DNA of 38,285 nucleotides from assembly GCF_000002075.1 (NCBI RefSeq), contig NW_004797370.1:786667-824951 (forward strand), given 5' to 3'. The stretch's first letter is position 1. Every line of letters starts with the position of its first letter. The notes beneath the pieces are model-generated. The model was not told where the DNA came from. It did not search any database and was given only the letters and a program-made list of their open reading frames with translations. Below are positions 1 through 9,807 of this stretch, piece by piece. The translations under genes were made by a program, and so were the position numbers. Origin of the DNA: Aplysia californica (taxonomy: Eukaryota; Mollusca; Gastropoda; Aplysiida; Aplysiidae).

Positions 1-251
1 GGGGGTGTTGTGTGTGATATGTTATGATGGGAGAAGACCTGAGGAGAGTACTTGGTTTAACCCATACATTGCCACTTAAAAAAAAAATGTGTCTACATTG
101 ATATATCTCGATTTCCCCCCCTCCTGTTTTCAGCTAAGAAAGAAGAGGCTCTTTAGTTTATCTTACAATGTTTTCTCCTCTGCCACCATTCCTTTGCATC
201 AATAGAAAAAGCAGTTCTTTGTCGAATCAAATCTTAAATTGGCCCCACCCC

Positions 252-416
252 CTTGCAGCTGTTAGCTCAGTTAGTGTTAGACTGAGGGTGCAGATGGTCC
301 TATTTCGAATCCCCAAATGGTGTTCTTGAAGTTGACTTAGGTCTGTCAGATCCTGAGGTCCTTCATTTAAGATAATTTCGCAGCTTTGGAAGGGGTGGTG
401 TTAAACATATGCAATG
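252..416 (+). repeat. tRNA-headed SINE (D-like)
   Basis: The head GTTAGCTCAGTTAGTGTTAG resembles a tRNA A box, and TTTCGAATCCCC at 303-314 is a B-box-like motif. The tail GTGTTAAACATATGCAAT resembles the D-family ending. Confidence 0.6.
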
Positions 417-499
417 ACTTTATTAATTCTAATTGTTTTCAGCAATGGAAGAGGTTGTTCTCTTGCCTTGCCTTCCGCCCAAGTTTGACAGTGATTCTG

Positions 500-545
500 G
501 TGTAATGGTTAGGCTCTTTGCTGTTGCACACAGAAGACAGAAATT
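500..545 (+). repeat. D-family SINE head fragment
   Basis: GTGTAATGGTTAGGCTCTTT plus GCACACAGAAGACA matches the head of the D copy at 23955. Confidence 0.5.
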
Positions 546-749
546 GTTTTTTTTTTGCACGAGGAAGTCTTATTTTATCAAGTGTATTTGTTTTTCTGTT
601 GAAAAAATCCCATTTACCCAGGTGTCAATTAGAGACGTAAATATGTTTAACTAAATCTAATCTCTCTTGTGCTGGAACCTGAAACTGAAATATCTTTTCC
701 CCTTTAGCAGTCTTACATTATCTCATCAAAGTGTCGTCTTCCCCCTTTC

Positions 750-1100
750 ATGGGTGGTTAGCCGGCAATCCTGTGTGGTGTGCTCCTCTTTTCATATTGA
801 ACATCTGCTGTCCATGTTATCTCTCCTTTTTGTTTTCTTTGTATATTACGCTCTAGTAACATCTCTAATCTTCGGCACATATTATTATATGGTGGACGGT
901 TGGAGGGTGCTATTGGTAGGTCCTTCTTATTTACTTTCCCTCTGTTATTTCTGTCGATCTTAATTTTTCCCTTAGGACTGTAGCAATATTTGACCATTAT
1001 TGTGTTGATGTGCTTCTCTGTACTCAAATAAACGAACAAGCAACGTATTTGTATAACTAATGTATGTTCCTTGTGCCCTAAAACTCACACTGAAACTAAA
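750..1100 (+). repeat. A SINE interrupted by a B SINE
   Basis: An A-type body runs from GGGTGGTTAG at 752 to the 5' arm of its tail hairpin (CGGCACATATTATTAT). A B copy lies at 891-1045. The A tail then resumes with GTATAACTAATG and TTGTGCCCTAAAAC. Confidence 0.65.
891..1045 (+). repeat. B-family SINE
   Basis: Diagnostic B stretches: GGTTGGAGGGTGCTATTGG, CTCTGTTATTTCTGTCGATC, TTGACCATTATTGTGTTGAT and the CAAATAAACGAACAAG tail. Confidence 0.7.
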
Positions 1101-1116
1101 GTTCCCCTCTTTCCAG

Positions 1117-1280
1117 CTATGATTGTAGCACTGTATGACCATTGCTATGTGGAATGACCATTGTTTTGTGGATATGCTTCTCTTTACTTAAAAAAAACCA
1201 ACCAAACAAACAAACAGACAAACAAAGCATATGTATGACTAATGTGTGTTGCTCATGCCGTAAAACTCTTACTGAAATGA
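1117..1280 (+). repeat. B end plus A tail, second unit
   Basis: ATGACCATTGTTTTGTGGAT and CTTCTCTTTAC (B) are followed by ATATGTATGACTAATG and CATGCCGTAAAACTCTTACT (A tail). The order is the same as at 993-1100, which suggests a local duplication. It ends about 20 bases before the PH-exon acceptor. Confidence 0.6.
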
Positions 1281-1299
1281 AACTTTCCCATCTTTCCAG

Positions 1300-1500
1300 C
1301 AATGGAAGAAGCGGTTCTTTGTGTTAAGCAAGCCGTCCGGGAGCCTCCCCGACCAGTACGAGCTGCACTACTTTAAGGACGACCGTTGCAGCAACAAGAA
1401 GGGCTCCATCGACCTGGAGCAGTGCGACCAGATCATCTCTTCCCTAGACTCGGACCAGTTCCCAAATCTGCTCTCCATCAAGACAGTCTACCGGCATAAG
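1300..1500 (+). CDS. GAB1: GAB-family docking protein, PH-domain exon (first exon in window)
   Basis: This exon encodes 67 residues that begin QWKKRFFVL and end TVYRHK. They match the PH-domain core of GRB2-associated-binding proteins; human GAB1 has WKRRWFVL at the same place and the same exon start. The PH domain binds phosphoinositides and brings the adaptor to the plasma membrane after receptor activation. The basic KKR followed by FFVL is the typical lipid-binding strand, and HYFKDD matches the YYKND stretch of GAB1. The acceptor follows a pyrimidine tract and CAG ending at 1299. The donor is AAG/GTGAGG at 1501. Both ends are phase 0. The N-terminal exon (the GWLxKSP part of the PH domain) is not in the window, so the gene is 5' partial here. 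The open frame continues past the donor to 1587, but that part is intron. Family assignment is firm; GAB1 versus GAB2 cannot be decided. Confidence 0.9.
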
Positions 1501-1800
1501 GTGAGGGAAATTATATTATCAGGGATGGACATTTTCCATAAATTTATGGAAGTCTGTAATTTTAATTTGCTCCGTCATTTTCCGTAAGCGTCCTTTCAGT
1601 GGTGAGTTGTTCTACTATATGTGCTAATCTACAATTGAATAAGTGCATTTTTCCGAATCTGTATAGATCTAGCCCTAGAAAATTTAAGAAAATTTTGGAC
1701 TGTCAATTTCCCTCTTTGTATCCATACATGTAGAGTTGAATCTTCTCTCTATCTAGACGGTTTACAGGCATAAGGTGAGGAAAATTATATTATACATGTA

Positions 1801-1973
1801 CAGTCGAATCTGCTCTTACGGCCACCTGTCCTAGACAATCACTTTAGATATAAATACCCACTTTCCAATTTCCTTGTTGTGTTTGTGTATGTTTTAATGA
1901 CAAAACGTCCACCATACCAAGATAACCATATTTCTCCTTGGCATTGGGTGGCCGTCCTGGACAATCTCAACTG
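1801..1973. mobile_element. TA-flanked MITE (pogo/Tc1 type ends)
   Basis: The left end starts CAGTCGAATC and reaches CGGCCACC; the right end read on the other strand starts CAGTTGAGAT and reaches CGGCCACC. Both ends are flanked by TA (1799-1800 and 1974-1975). At 173 bp with no coding capacity, it is a non-autonomous element. Confidence 0.7.
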
Positions 1974-2072
1974 TATTTGTCAGTTTCTTTGGAAGCATTT
2001 GCTGCCTTTAGCACACTGTCCTGTATCTTGTTATTATTATCATATTCCGATGGCGTACCTACTAGGTTACGT

Positions 2073-2188
2073 TATGGTTGGTTGGCGGGTGCTCTTATGT
2101 GGTTTGCTCCTTTCCAGTACCACCATCCTCATCTTTCCTTTTTTGGGGGGATATGTTATTCTGTAGTAATCCCTAATTCTCGGCACTT
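2073..2188 (+). repeat. A-family SINE, cut by a C SINE
   Basis: GGTTGGCGGGTGCTCTTATG through CTCGGCACTTATA; the expected rest of the hairpin tail is replaced by the start of the C copy. Confidence 0.65.
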
Positions 2189-2575
2189 ATACCCCCCGGG
2201 GCAGTGCCACTGACTGTAGTGTCTTTAGGCCATTCCTAAAAGGGGGATATTTCTCGTTCAAGCATAGTAGAATTGTAAATAGGCTGACTCATGTCATGCT
2301 CATAACTGTGCCTGATCTACAACAGGGAACTGCTGCTTTTTCTTTCCTGATCCTTACTATTGTCATTTTTCTCTACTTTTTTTGTATGTTTGTCACTCTC
2401 TTGTGACCTGCTATTTCCGGGGTGCCTTGATAGTCAAAGTAGACCTTGTTCTGTTGAAGCTAGAGAGGTGAGCAGTCTAAGTCTGATTCCCTGTAAAGAC
2501 TTCTCTGTTGACACCCACCCCTTGGCGCTCATATGATGTTATGCAGTTGTGAGTGCCGTAAAACCCTCTACTATA
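2189..2575 (+). repeat. C-family SINE
   Basis: It starts CCCCCCGGGGCAGTGCCACT and ends with the hairpin tail GGCGCTC...GAGTGCC and GTAAAACC. It is near full length compared with the copies at 12891 and 19757. Confidence 0.75.
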
Positions 2576-2583
2576 AAAAAAAA

Positions 2584-2632
2584 ATTGGCACTTATATGAC
2601 CTAAGTGTGTTGCAATTGCTGCAAAACTCTAG
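2584..2632 (+). repeat. A-type tail fragment
   Basis: TTGGCACTTATATGACCTAA and TTGCAATTGCTGCAAAACTC form the A tail only, directly after the C copy and directly before the decayed exon copy at 2633. Confidence 0.55.
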
Positions 2633-2799
2633 TTGCGGACCTGCTACATACTGTACAACATACCTCATACCTTCCTATGATCAAAACATGCGCACCTGAT
2701 TATGACACTTAGACTCGCGTTTGAATATTTTAGACTGTGCACTCTGAAGTTATTTAGAGAGAGAGCGAAGAGGGGTGACCATTACAGTACGTTGTTTAG

Positions 2800-2962
2800 G
2801 TGTACAAGTCTATGGTATGATGCGTTGCCCCTTCGTTCCTATCAAACATCTATCGTAGTTTTTTCTCCTTCTTTTTCTCTGTTCGTTACTCTCTCGTAGC
2901 ACCTCTAGTCTTCGGCACTTATATGTCCTTATTGTGTTGCAATTGGTGTAAAGTAAAATGCT
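2800..2962 (+). repeat. A-family SINE
   Basis: Shared stretches CCTATCAAACATCTATC, TTACTCTCTCGTAGCACCTC and CTTCGGCACTTATATG. It ends about 60 bases before the acceptor of the exon at 3024. Confidence 0.7.
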
Positions 2963-3023
2963 TACATAAACGAAACAAGAAGAAAAAAAAAATAGTGTGA
3001 TGTTTTTCTGTGTCTCCTTCCAG

Positions 3024-3120
3024 TGGCGGACCTACTACCTGGCCGCGGACAGCCAACAGGAAATGTCCTCGTGGGTGGAGTGGCTGTGCCACGTCTGTGG
3101 CCTCAAGCAGGAGGAGCAGC
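3024..3120 (+). CDS. GAB1: GAB-family docking protein, end of PH domain
   Basis: The 97-base exon reads WRTYYLAADSQQEMSSWVEW and then LCHVCGLKQEEQ. This is the last PH strands plus the C-terminal helix with its conserved tryptophan. GAB1 has [20 protein letters not shown] at this point, so the match is clear. The acceptor is CTTCCAG ending at 3023 and the donor is GTAAGT at 3121. It is entered in phase 0 from the previous exon and leaves in phase 1, which fits the exon at 11311. The forward open frame beginning at 3010 covers the same bases in a different frame and is not the product. Confidence 0.9.
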
Positions 3121-3751
3121 GTAAGTGCGACCTTTGACCTTCTTGCGCTGTGCGGGTCATCGTACGACCTTTGGTTATCCATCACACGACCTTGAGTCCC
3201 CCTCCCTTCTTGCACTATGATTCTTTGATGCTTTCGGTCTCTGTCTGCAGTGTATTACACGTTTCTCTTACATGTGTTATTTATTCCTCTCATGTTTGAT
3301 TTCAAGCAATATAGGGATGCCACTTTTTCTTTTTTTTCAAAAACTGGAATCCTCGAAAGATGAGATGATGGTAATGACCCAGTCATGTTATATCAATTTA
3401 TTTTATTTATTAATGCATACATTTGTATATATATATAGGGGGGGGGGGCTTCTTCTTGGTATTACCAAGTGCTCTGCTTTCAGAGAAAATGAATATAATC
3501 ATAATTGTGTTGATGTGAGCTTAAAATACTGACAATAGAGGACAGGCAAATGAACTTTTCATGTGTGCAAATGAGGTTTTCCATACAGTGGGTGTTTTAA
3601 AAATATTTTTAATGGTAAGAAATGTCAACCTTAGTCTCTTTCTTTTTTTTTGACGACGTACTGTCCTGAAGACATACTAGAAATCTTACAAGACTTTAGT
3701 GGCACCCCTAGACAATGTTGGCTTGTCTTTTAATTTCTAGATGTGATTTCT

Positions 3752-3862
3752 ACGCCGCTGGCCCTGTTACGCATCAGTGAAAGTCAAATACTTAAGATTT
3801 TCTCTTCCAATGAAAGCAACAGTCTTAAATGATCTTAACTGTGTCGATGGATGCATTACACG
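3752..3862 (+). repeat. D-family SINE, diverged
   Basis: CGCTGGCCCTGTTACGC then AAATGATCTTAACTGTGTCG and ATGGATGCATTACACG match the D body and tail. Confidence 0.5.
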
Positions 3863-5149
3863 CAGTAATTGTTATTTCTTATATATAGAAGGCAAGACTG
3901 TATCTCTGTTGCATGCGGCCTTTCTCCTTGTATGTCTCCCAAAAAAAAGAAATGGAATTTTGGGTTTTTTAAATTCACAATTTGGAAATTTACAGTATGA
4001 AATTAAAGCTTTAATAATTTAAATTGATACCAATGGCATTGTATGCCTGAGGATTTCTGAATATGAACTCGATAACCAGCTGAACAATGTCAGACTTCTA
4101 CCATTTTTACTATGGCCTTCGTTGTCTTTCAATTGTATTGTATTTGAAGTTATAACAATACTGTGCTTTATAAGCTCAACAGTTTACGATATGTTAATCA
4201 GATTTCTTGCTTCTTTTGGAAAGCATTTGAGCTCCTCCTATATATAGATTACTTTCCATTTCAGGAAGTTTCCTAAGGGTCATTTATTTATAAAATCCTA
4301 TGGGATAAAATGATGACACTAGGAAATATATTGCAATATGCTTGCAGTTATGTTCAATGTGTAACTGCTATGGATTCTGCAGTTAGCACACAATACATAG
4401 CAGTATAGGGATGTGTAGGGACGAGCTTTGGGACTGAGACCCACGAAAGCAGCACATGAAAAACATGTATATAATGTTATGTTAAGGAACACTGCGAGCT
4501 CGAACAAGCTCTATTCCTCGTTGCGTTTGGTAAAATTGGATATTATATTATTTGTAAAAATTCCTATGCATTTTAAAATTTTAACTTTTTGTGATTAATT
4601 ATATTTTATTTTGATATTGTCTTTAATTTTTTTTGGGTGATTGATTATAATTTACATGTATATCATTTTTATATTGTTATATTTGTTATTGGTTCCTCTT
4701 TGTAAAAACAAAACAAAACAAACAGAAAAATAAGAAACAAGCAACATTTTCTTTTAATTTGTTGTGCAGCTGTTAGTGTTAAATGAATGCCATCGTTATT
4801 TTTTGTGTTCAAGTTTTCTGTGTGTAGATGTTTTAAATAGAAATGTATTTGACATGGGTCCCAAATTTGCCAAGAGAAATATTTCTTTTTTCTTACTTTT
4901 TAAAAAAGTTTTGGCTGGATATAGAGGGGATAATAATAATTTTTTTTTTTTAATGAGTGGTGGATGGGGGGATTGGAATTATTTTTTTTTGCTGTTCGAT
5001 AGAAGACATTTGTGTTTTCTGACTGTCTAAGATGAATAAAGCAGACTACACAGACAGATATAGGTGGCCCTTGAAATGACGTGGAATGTAAATATTTGGA
5101 TTGTGGTCTGTCTGATGATGACCCATTAAACCAGCGCCTGTGATTTAAT

Positions 5150-5260
5150 TAATTAGACTCTGAGCAGAAGACACCAGCTCCATCCCCAAGCAGGAAAGTT
5201 CTTTATGGAGTGCCTGCGTCCGTCTCCTTGGATCCGCTTCCCAGAGATGTTCAATTCGTT
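5150..5260 (+). repeat. Possible D-family fragment
   Basis: GAGCAGAAGACACCAGCTCC and GTTCTTTATGGAGTGCCTG resemble the D head and body but are strongly diverged. Confidence 0.25.
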
Positions 5261-5423
5261 GCTGGGGGATGGAGATGAGGGGGGAGGGTGGCGATGTAAA
5301 TCATTTTCAATATCAGATATGAATTAAGATGAATCATGACGAAGCATCATGAGATTGGGTGCCTCACAATGGGCGTTTGTCCTTTCCCTAGTTCGGGCAT
5401 TCTTTCTTTCGGACCAAAGGGGT

Positions 5424-5441
5424 GGGGGGGGGGGGGGGGGG
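5424..5441 (+). repeat. Poly-G run
   Basis: An 18-base uninterrupted G run in an intron, flanked by further G-rich sequence. Confidence 0.9.
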
Positions 5442-6340
5442 AGAGGGAGGGTTGTGTTTATCATGCGGGAACAGTGGGTGCCAATTTTTGCCCTCTTTAC
5501 TGGAGTATGACAGATTTTGTTAATTTAAGAAGAGCATTTGCTAGCCTGTGCGTTAATTTCATAGTGACAACAAAAAAACCCAACAAAACAAAAAGAAAAA
5601 ACCAAAGTGTAGTTTTGCTTTAAAAAAAAAAATTCTGAATTTGAGACAAACAGTAAATTAGGAGGAACAAGCTGATGAATTGTATACTATCATGTTTTAA
5701 AAGGTTTTAGATTGTTTTTAAATCTATGTGAGCCATGCCTTGCTCTTAAAGTTTAGAAGGTGAACATGACATGAATCAACTTTAGACTAATGAAAGATAA
5801 CTGCGTCTCTAGTGTTGAAGCAGTTTCAGAAATCGTCTGTTTTCACATGAGTCAATATTTGTTCATTCATCTCTTACACCTCTACCCATTCCCCCATTTC
5901 TCTCCCTCTCTACTTCTCTTCCCCCCCTCTTTCTCTCTCTTTCTCTCACCCTGTATTCCCTGTATTCTGGCACCCGACGCCTGTCTTTGGTGGACGTGAC
6001 GGAATCGCCCTCTCTCAATGTGTAAGTAACGAGTGACCCTTCTCCTCCTCCTCCTCTCAGATCTGGGAAATATGGCAAAGGTCCAGTTGAGGTCTTTATT
6101 CCGAACTTACTCGACCTAATAAGAAAATCTGGCCGGGGTCTCCACTTTCTGTGGTATGGGTCCAATTCCAAAAATCACCCCTCGTGTGTGGGGGGAGGGG
6201 GAGAAGTAGTCATTTCGTCATGACCTCATTTTAGTAAGAAGGGAGACCTTAACTAGACCTTTACCAGCAATGTTTCTGCATCATCTGCTGGCTCCTACCT
6301 ATTGCCTCGTTCAGCGTGTTCTTCCTTCCTGGTTGTTGCA

Positions 6341-6389
6341 CCCCCCCCCCCCCCATCTCGAGGGGAAAATTTACCCCCCCCCCCCCCCC
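6341..6389 (+). repeat. Two poly-C runs
   Basis: C runs at 6341-6354 (14) and 6374-6389 (16), separated by a short mixed spacer. Confidence 0.9.
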
Positions 6390-6503
6390 ACCCTTCCAAC
6401 CTTGGCCTTTTGTTTACTCCTTCTCCAGCCCCCTAGATCCCTTTGCATCATCATAGTATTTGCACCCACCATGCATGTTGTATTTCACGCACGTCTTGTA
6501 GCA

Positions 6504-6700
6504 TTATTATTGGTATATTATTAGTATATGTATTATTATTATTATCATTATTATTCTTATTATTAGAATTAGTATTATTGTTATTATTGTTGTTGTTGTT
6601 ATTATTATTATTATCATAAGCATTTATTATTATTGTTGTTGTTATTATTTATATTATTTATTATTATTCATTATCATTGATATTGTTGTTATTTTGTCAT
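6504..6700 (+). repeat. Imperfect ATT/GTT microsatellite
   Basis: About 200 bases of ATT, GTT and ATC triplets. Confidence 0.9.
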
Positions 6701-7133
6701 CATTTGTTTTTAGGTGTTGTATCTTCATTTGTTGTGGGCTACTGATATTCAAATTGATTTGCTTGTTGAATAATTGTTTTTTTTGGCTGGTTGTAGTCTT
6801 TATTTAGGCTGGTTTTGTAATCTCTCTTTGGCTGGTTCTGTTTATGAGTTTATTTGGCGCGATTTCTTTGGTCTTTGGGTGCTGCTGTGTTTGAATCACT
6901 TCTTCCGAGCGTCTGCTGTGTTAACTTTTTCATGGTCATGCTCTGTTTTTACTTTTTAAGAAAATTAACTTTAATTTTCCCTTTTGATTTTTTATGATTT
7001 CTTCGAAAGTGTTTTTCACTTCATCCGTTTCTGAGCTTTGAACAGTTAATTTACCTTTGTCAGTAGACATCTGCATGCATAACATTATATTCCATTTTCT
7101 ACATTTTGTTCTTGCTTGATAATATAAAAACAT

Positions 7134-7351
7134 ACTTTTTCCTTCTTAACTGGTACTGCCTAAAAAATTCATTTACCTTTTTTACTTGTACTGTATAAAA
7201 CTTATTTTCCTTCTTTACTTGTACTGTACCGTATAAAAAAGCACTTTTTCCTTCTTCACTGGTACTGTATAAAAAGTACTTTTTTTCTTCATTACTGGTA
7301 CTGTATAAGAAGAATATTGTCCTTCCTTACTGGTACTGTATGAAAAGGACT
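7134..7351 (+). repeat. Minisatellite, about six 33-40 bp units
   Basis: Repeated core CCTTCTTTACTGGTACTGTA then TAAAAAGTACTTTTT. Cores begin near 7141, 7177, 7208, 7250, 7287 and 7321. Units vary in sequence and length. Confidence 0.8.
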
Positions 7352-7357
7352 TTCATA

Positions 7358-7490
7358 GCTGCTGGTTCCCAAGAGGGGAGGTCTTTTTATGGAGTGTCAC
7401 CTTTTAATTTTTCTGCAAAGATATATCCCATTCTGCCCAGGTTTATTAATTAAGGCTGGCAGGGTCGAGGCCGTCAGACATTTATGGGCG
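7358..7490 (+). repeat. Diverged D-like SINE body
   Basis: GGTTCCCAAGAGGGGAGGTC, TTTTTATGGAGTGTCACC and GGCTGGCAGGGTCGAGGCC resemble the D body; the tail is not seen. Confidence 0.35.
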
Positions 7491-7492
7491 AG

Positions 7493-7568
7493 CTATTATT
7501 ATTATCATCATCACCATCATCCTCTTCCTCATCATCATCAGAATTGTTATTATTATTATTATTATTAG
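7493..7568 (+). repeat. ATT/ATC microsatellite
   Basis: Triplet repeat of ATT, ATC and related triplets. Confidence 0.85.
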
Positions 7569-7847
7569 TGTGGTTCTACCTGTGCTGGGATAGTTTACGT
7601 CCAATCTGAAGATTGGGCTCAGCCAGCGGTCACTGTAGTGGAGCACGTTAACACGGCCTTGTCCTTGTGCATGGTAGTTCCTGAAGTGGTGTCTTGATTA
7701 AAGGGTATAGCAGTCCGCAACTTCACTTTTTGACATTTAGACCTCCTAGTGGTTTGAGAGTCTCAAGAACTTACAATGTACTAGGGCGGTAACAACATTC
7801 TGATAATGAGATGCAGTCTCCTTTATTAAGGACTTACACCTCAGTCT

Positions 7848-8026
7848 CATCTCAGTTTTTTAGTAAAAGTCTAACGGCACTTGCAACAAAATAAGTTCAT
7901 ATAACTGCCGGAGATTAGAGATGTTACAAGAGACTAACAAACTCAAAAAAGAAGGAAAGATAAGGACGATAGATGTTTACGAAGAAAGATGGGGCAACTA
8001 CACCAGAGCACTCGCCAACCACTCTC
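7848..8026 (-). repeat. A-family SINE, reverse orientation
   Basis: On the reverse strand it reads GAGTGGTTGGCGAGTGCTCT, then ACATCTATC, GTCTCTTGTAACATCTCTAA and the hairpin arms CCGGCAGTTATATG and AAGTGCCGTTAGAC. It is the only clearly antisense A copy inside the gene. Confidence 0.7.
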
Positions 8027-8310
8027 AGTAACAGCTCAGGCACCACTGATTACAACAAAAATGTACAAGAATGCGATATGAAACATACAAGTAACCGGCT
8101 GTCAGTGGGGCAAAGGTTTATGGAGAAAATTGTCTCTACTCATGTTGTGGTCTGTTTGTCACCCAGTGTCTTCGAAAGCTCTTAAGGAAGGCAGATTTGC
8201 ATGGTCTTTTTGGCATTCAAAGAGTGTGGGTTTGAGTAAAAAGAAGTGCATCTTTACAAAAGTGCATTTAGTGCAGGAAAAGGGCAAAAAAGACAGGCAG
8301 AAATACTGGT

Positions 8311-8455
8311 GGTTGGAGGGCTCCACTGGTAGGTCCTACTTCTTTATCTTTGCTCTGTTGTTTCTGTCTATCTTACTTTTTCTAAGCACTAAATGACCAT
8401 TATTGTGTCAATGTGATTCTTTTTACTCTACGAACAATGAAACCAACAAACAGGC
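8311..8455 (+). repeat. B-family SINE
   Basis: GGTTGGAGGGCTCCACTGG, TAGGTCCTACTTCTTTATC, CACTAAATGACCATTATTGT and an AACAATGAAACCAACAAAC tail. Confidence 0.75.
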
Positions 8456-8819
8456 AGAAACAACAGAAGGAAGAAAAGGAGTACTTTCCAATGGAGCCCT
8501 CCAAACACTGATTTAGAGGGTTTGTAATGCTGCATTGTAACTGTTCCTGATACACGACTGCCTTGTTTTACTGTGACTGCAGTGGTTTTTAGCCAACCAG
8601 CATAATGTGTAACTATTTTATTGTTGTTGTTTTGATTTGTCCATTGCAAAGTTCATGTCCAGAGACTATGATGAATCAAAACTTATAAGTTCCTACACAT
8701 TTTGCTCTTGGTGGGTACAAGTTGTGTTGTATTAGGAATCAGACTATGAAAAAAAAATCCCCAAAACATGTGACAATGTATTGTTGCGAGTTGTTCTGTT
8801 TACTTCTTCTTGTTTTCTT

Positions 8820-8985
8820 GTGGGTGGTTGGTAGGTGCTCTGGTGTTGTTAGCACCTTCTTCCCTATAAAATCTACCCTCCTTTTTCTCCACCTCCTTTT
8901 CTTTGTATGTTACTGTTTTGTAACACCTCTAATGTGCAGCACTTATATGATCTAAGGGTGTTGCTGGTGCCAAAATACGCCTTGC
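8820..8985 (+). repeat. A-family SINE
   Basis: GTGGGTGGTTGGTAGGTGCT, GTAACACCTCTAATGTGCAG and CACTTATATGATCTAAGGG. Confidence 0.7.
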
Positions 8986-9089
8986 TAATACCAAAACAAA
9001 AAGAACTGTTTCCTTATAAGCCTAAGAAAATTTTGAAGCTTTGTGGTACTATTCTTCTTGCGGCTTTTTTTGGTTGTTGAGTTTCTTAA

Positions 9090-9807
9090 GGGGGCTACAC
9101 CCCCAAAATCAAAATTCGGCTCAAAATCATGGAATTTGAGTTGTAGGCATTTTTAGCTTCCTCAGCCTCTCCTACAACTATTTCATGGCATAAGAACCCC
9201 CAAAAACCGTATTTTTTCCCATACCGGGCATGTTTGTAACCGCCATTTCCTCATAAAGTCAGTATTTTATTTTTCTTTATCGGCCGTTTTCTCAAAATAC
9301 TACTTTTCTCTATACTTTTTTGAATAACTCCACCATTTTTCATTCAATCTTCATGAAATTTTCACAGAATGAAGAGAAGAGGTAATACAAAAAAAATTTC
9401 CGTTGAATTTTTGATATATGGAATAGATTTTTGTTGGTGGTGTCTGGAGTGTGGATTTTCACGGATTTTTCGCAAACTTGAATGCTACGTCAGGAAAAAA
9501 TTCATTAAAAAATTTTTAATTCGATTAGGAAAAAAACAACAGACGAATTTTTAGATCTAATGTTTGTGCACACGCCTGCAAAATAACAATCAATTTCCAT
9601 GAGCGATAAGTGCGGTATTCATTACGTAAGACATGTCAATAAAATCCAATATGGCGGCGTATCCATGGAAACGAAACTTTTTTCTCAAATTTGATTGCGG
9701 ATTTCAAGACTCCTTACTATGCTAGTTATATGTGTGAAATGTGGTAAAATTCGGTCCAGTAATAAGCGAGATAGCCTCCAGGTGTAGCCCCCCCCCCCCC
9801 CCCCCCC
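9090..9807. mobile_element. TTAA-flanked MITE (piggyBac-like target site)
   Basis: The left end is GGGGGCTACACCCCC and the right end is GGTGTAGC followed by 20 C, so the ends are inverted copies. TTAA flanks both sides (9086-9089 and 9808-9811), the target duplication typical of piggyBac-type elements. It is 718 bp, AT-rich inside, with no transposase. Superfamily is inferred from the flank only. Confidence 0.6.

Larger units (their letters stand above)
1..1299 (+). other. Upstream intron with SINE copies and PH-exon look-alikes
   Basis: This is the 3' part of the intron before the PH exon. It holds a tRNA-headed SINE (about 252-416), a D-family head fragment (about 500-545), an A copy split by a B copy (750-1100), a second B plus A-tail unit (1117-1280), and short decayed copies of the PH exon start at 134, 200 and 443. 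No first coding exon (GWLxKSP motif) was found in any frame. Confidence 0.6.
1501..3023 (+). other. Intron between the two PH exons
   Basis: It is bounded by GTGAGG and CTTCCAG. It contains a decayed copy of the preceding exon's 3' end and donor (1756-1793), a 173-bp TA-flanked MITE (1801-1973), A and C SINEs, an A-type tail, a decayed acceptor-side copy of the next exon (2631-2647), and another A SINE ending about 60 bases before the acceptor. Confidence 0.75.

Noticed and set aside
5960-6014. Possible exon ending in a GTAAGT donor at 6015
   Set aside because: No AG acceptor lies upstream within the open stretch and the phase would not fit the flanking GAB exons.
5863-6171. Reverse-strand open frame of 102 codons
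   Set aside because: Much of it is the complement of a pyrimidine-rich tract; no domain was recognised.
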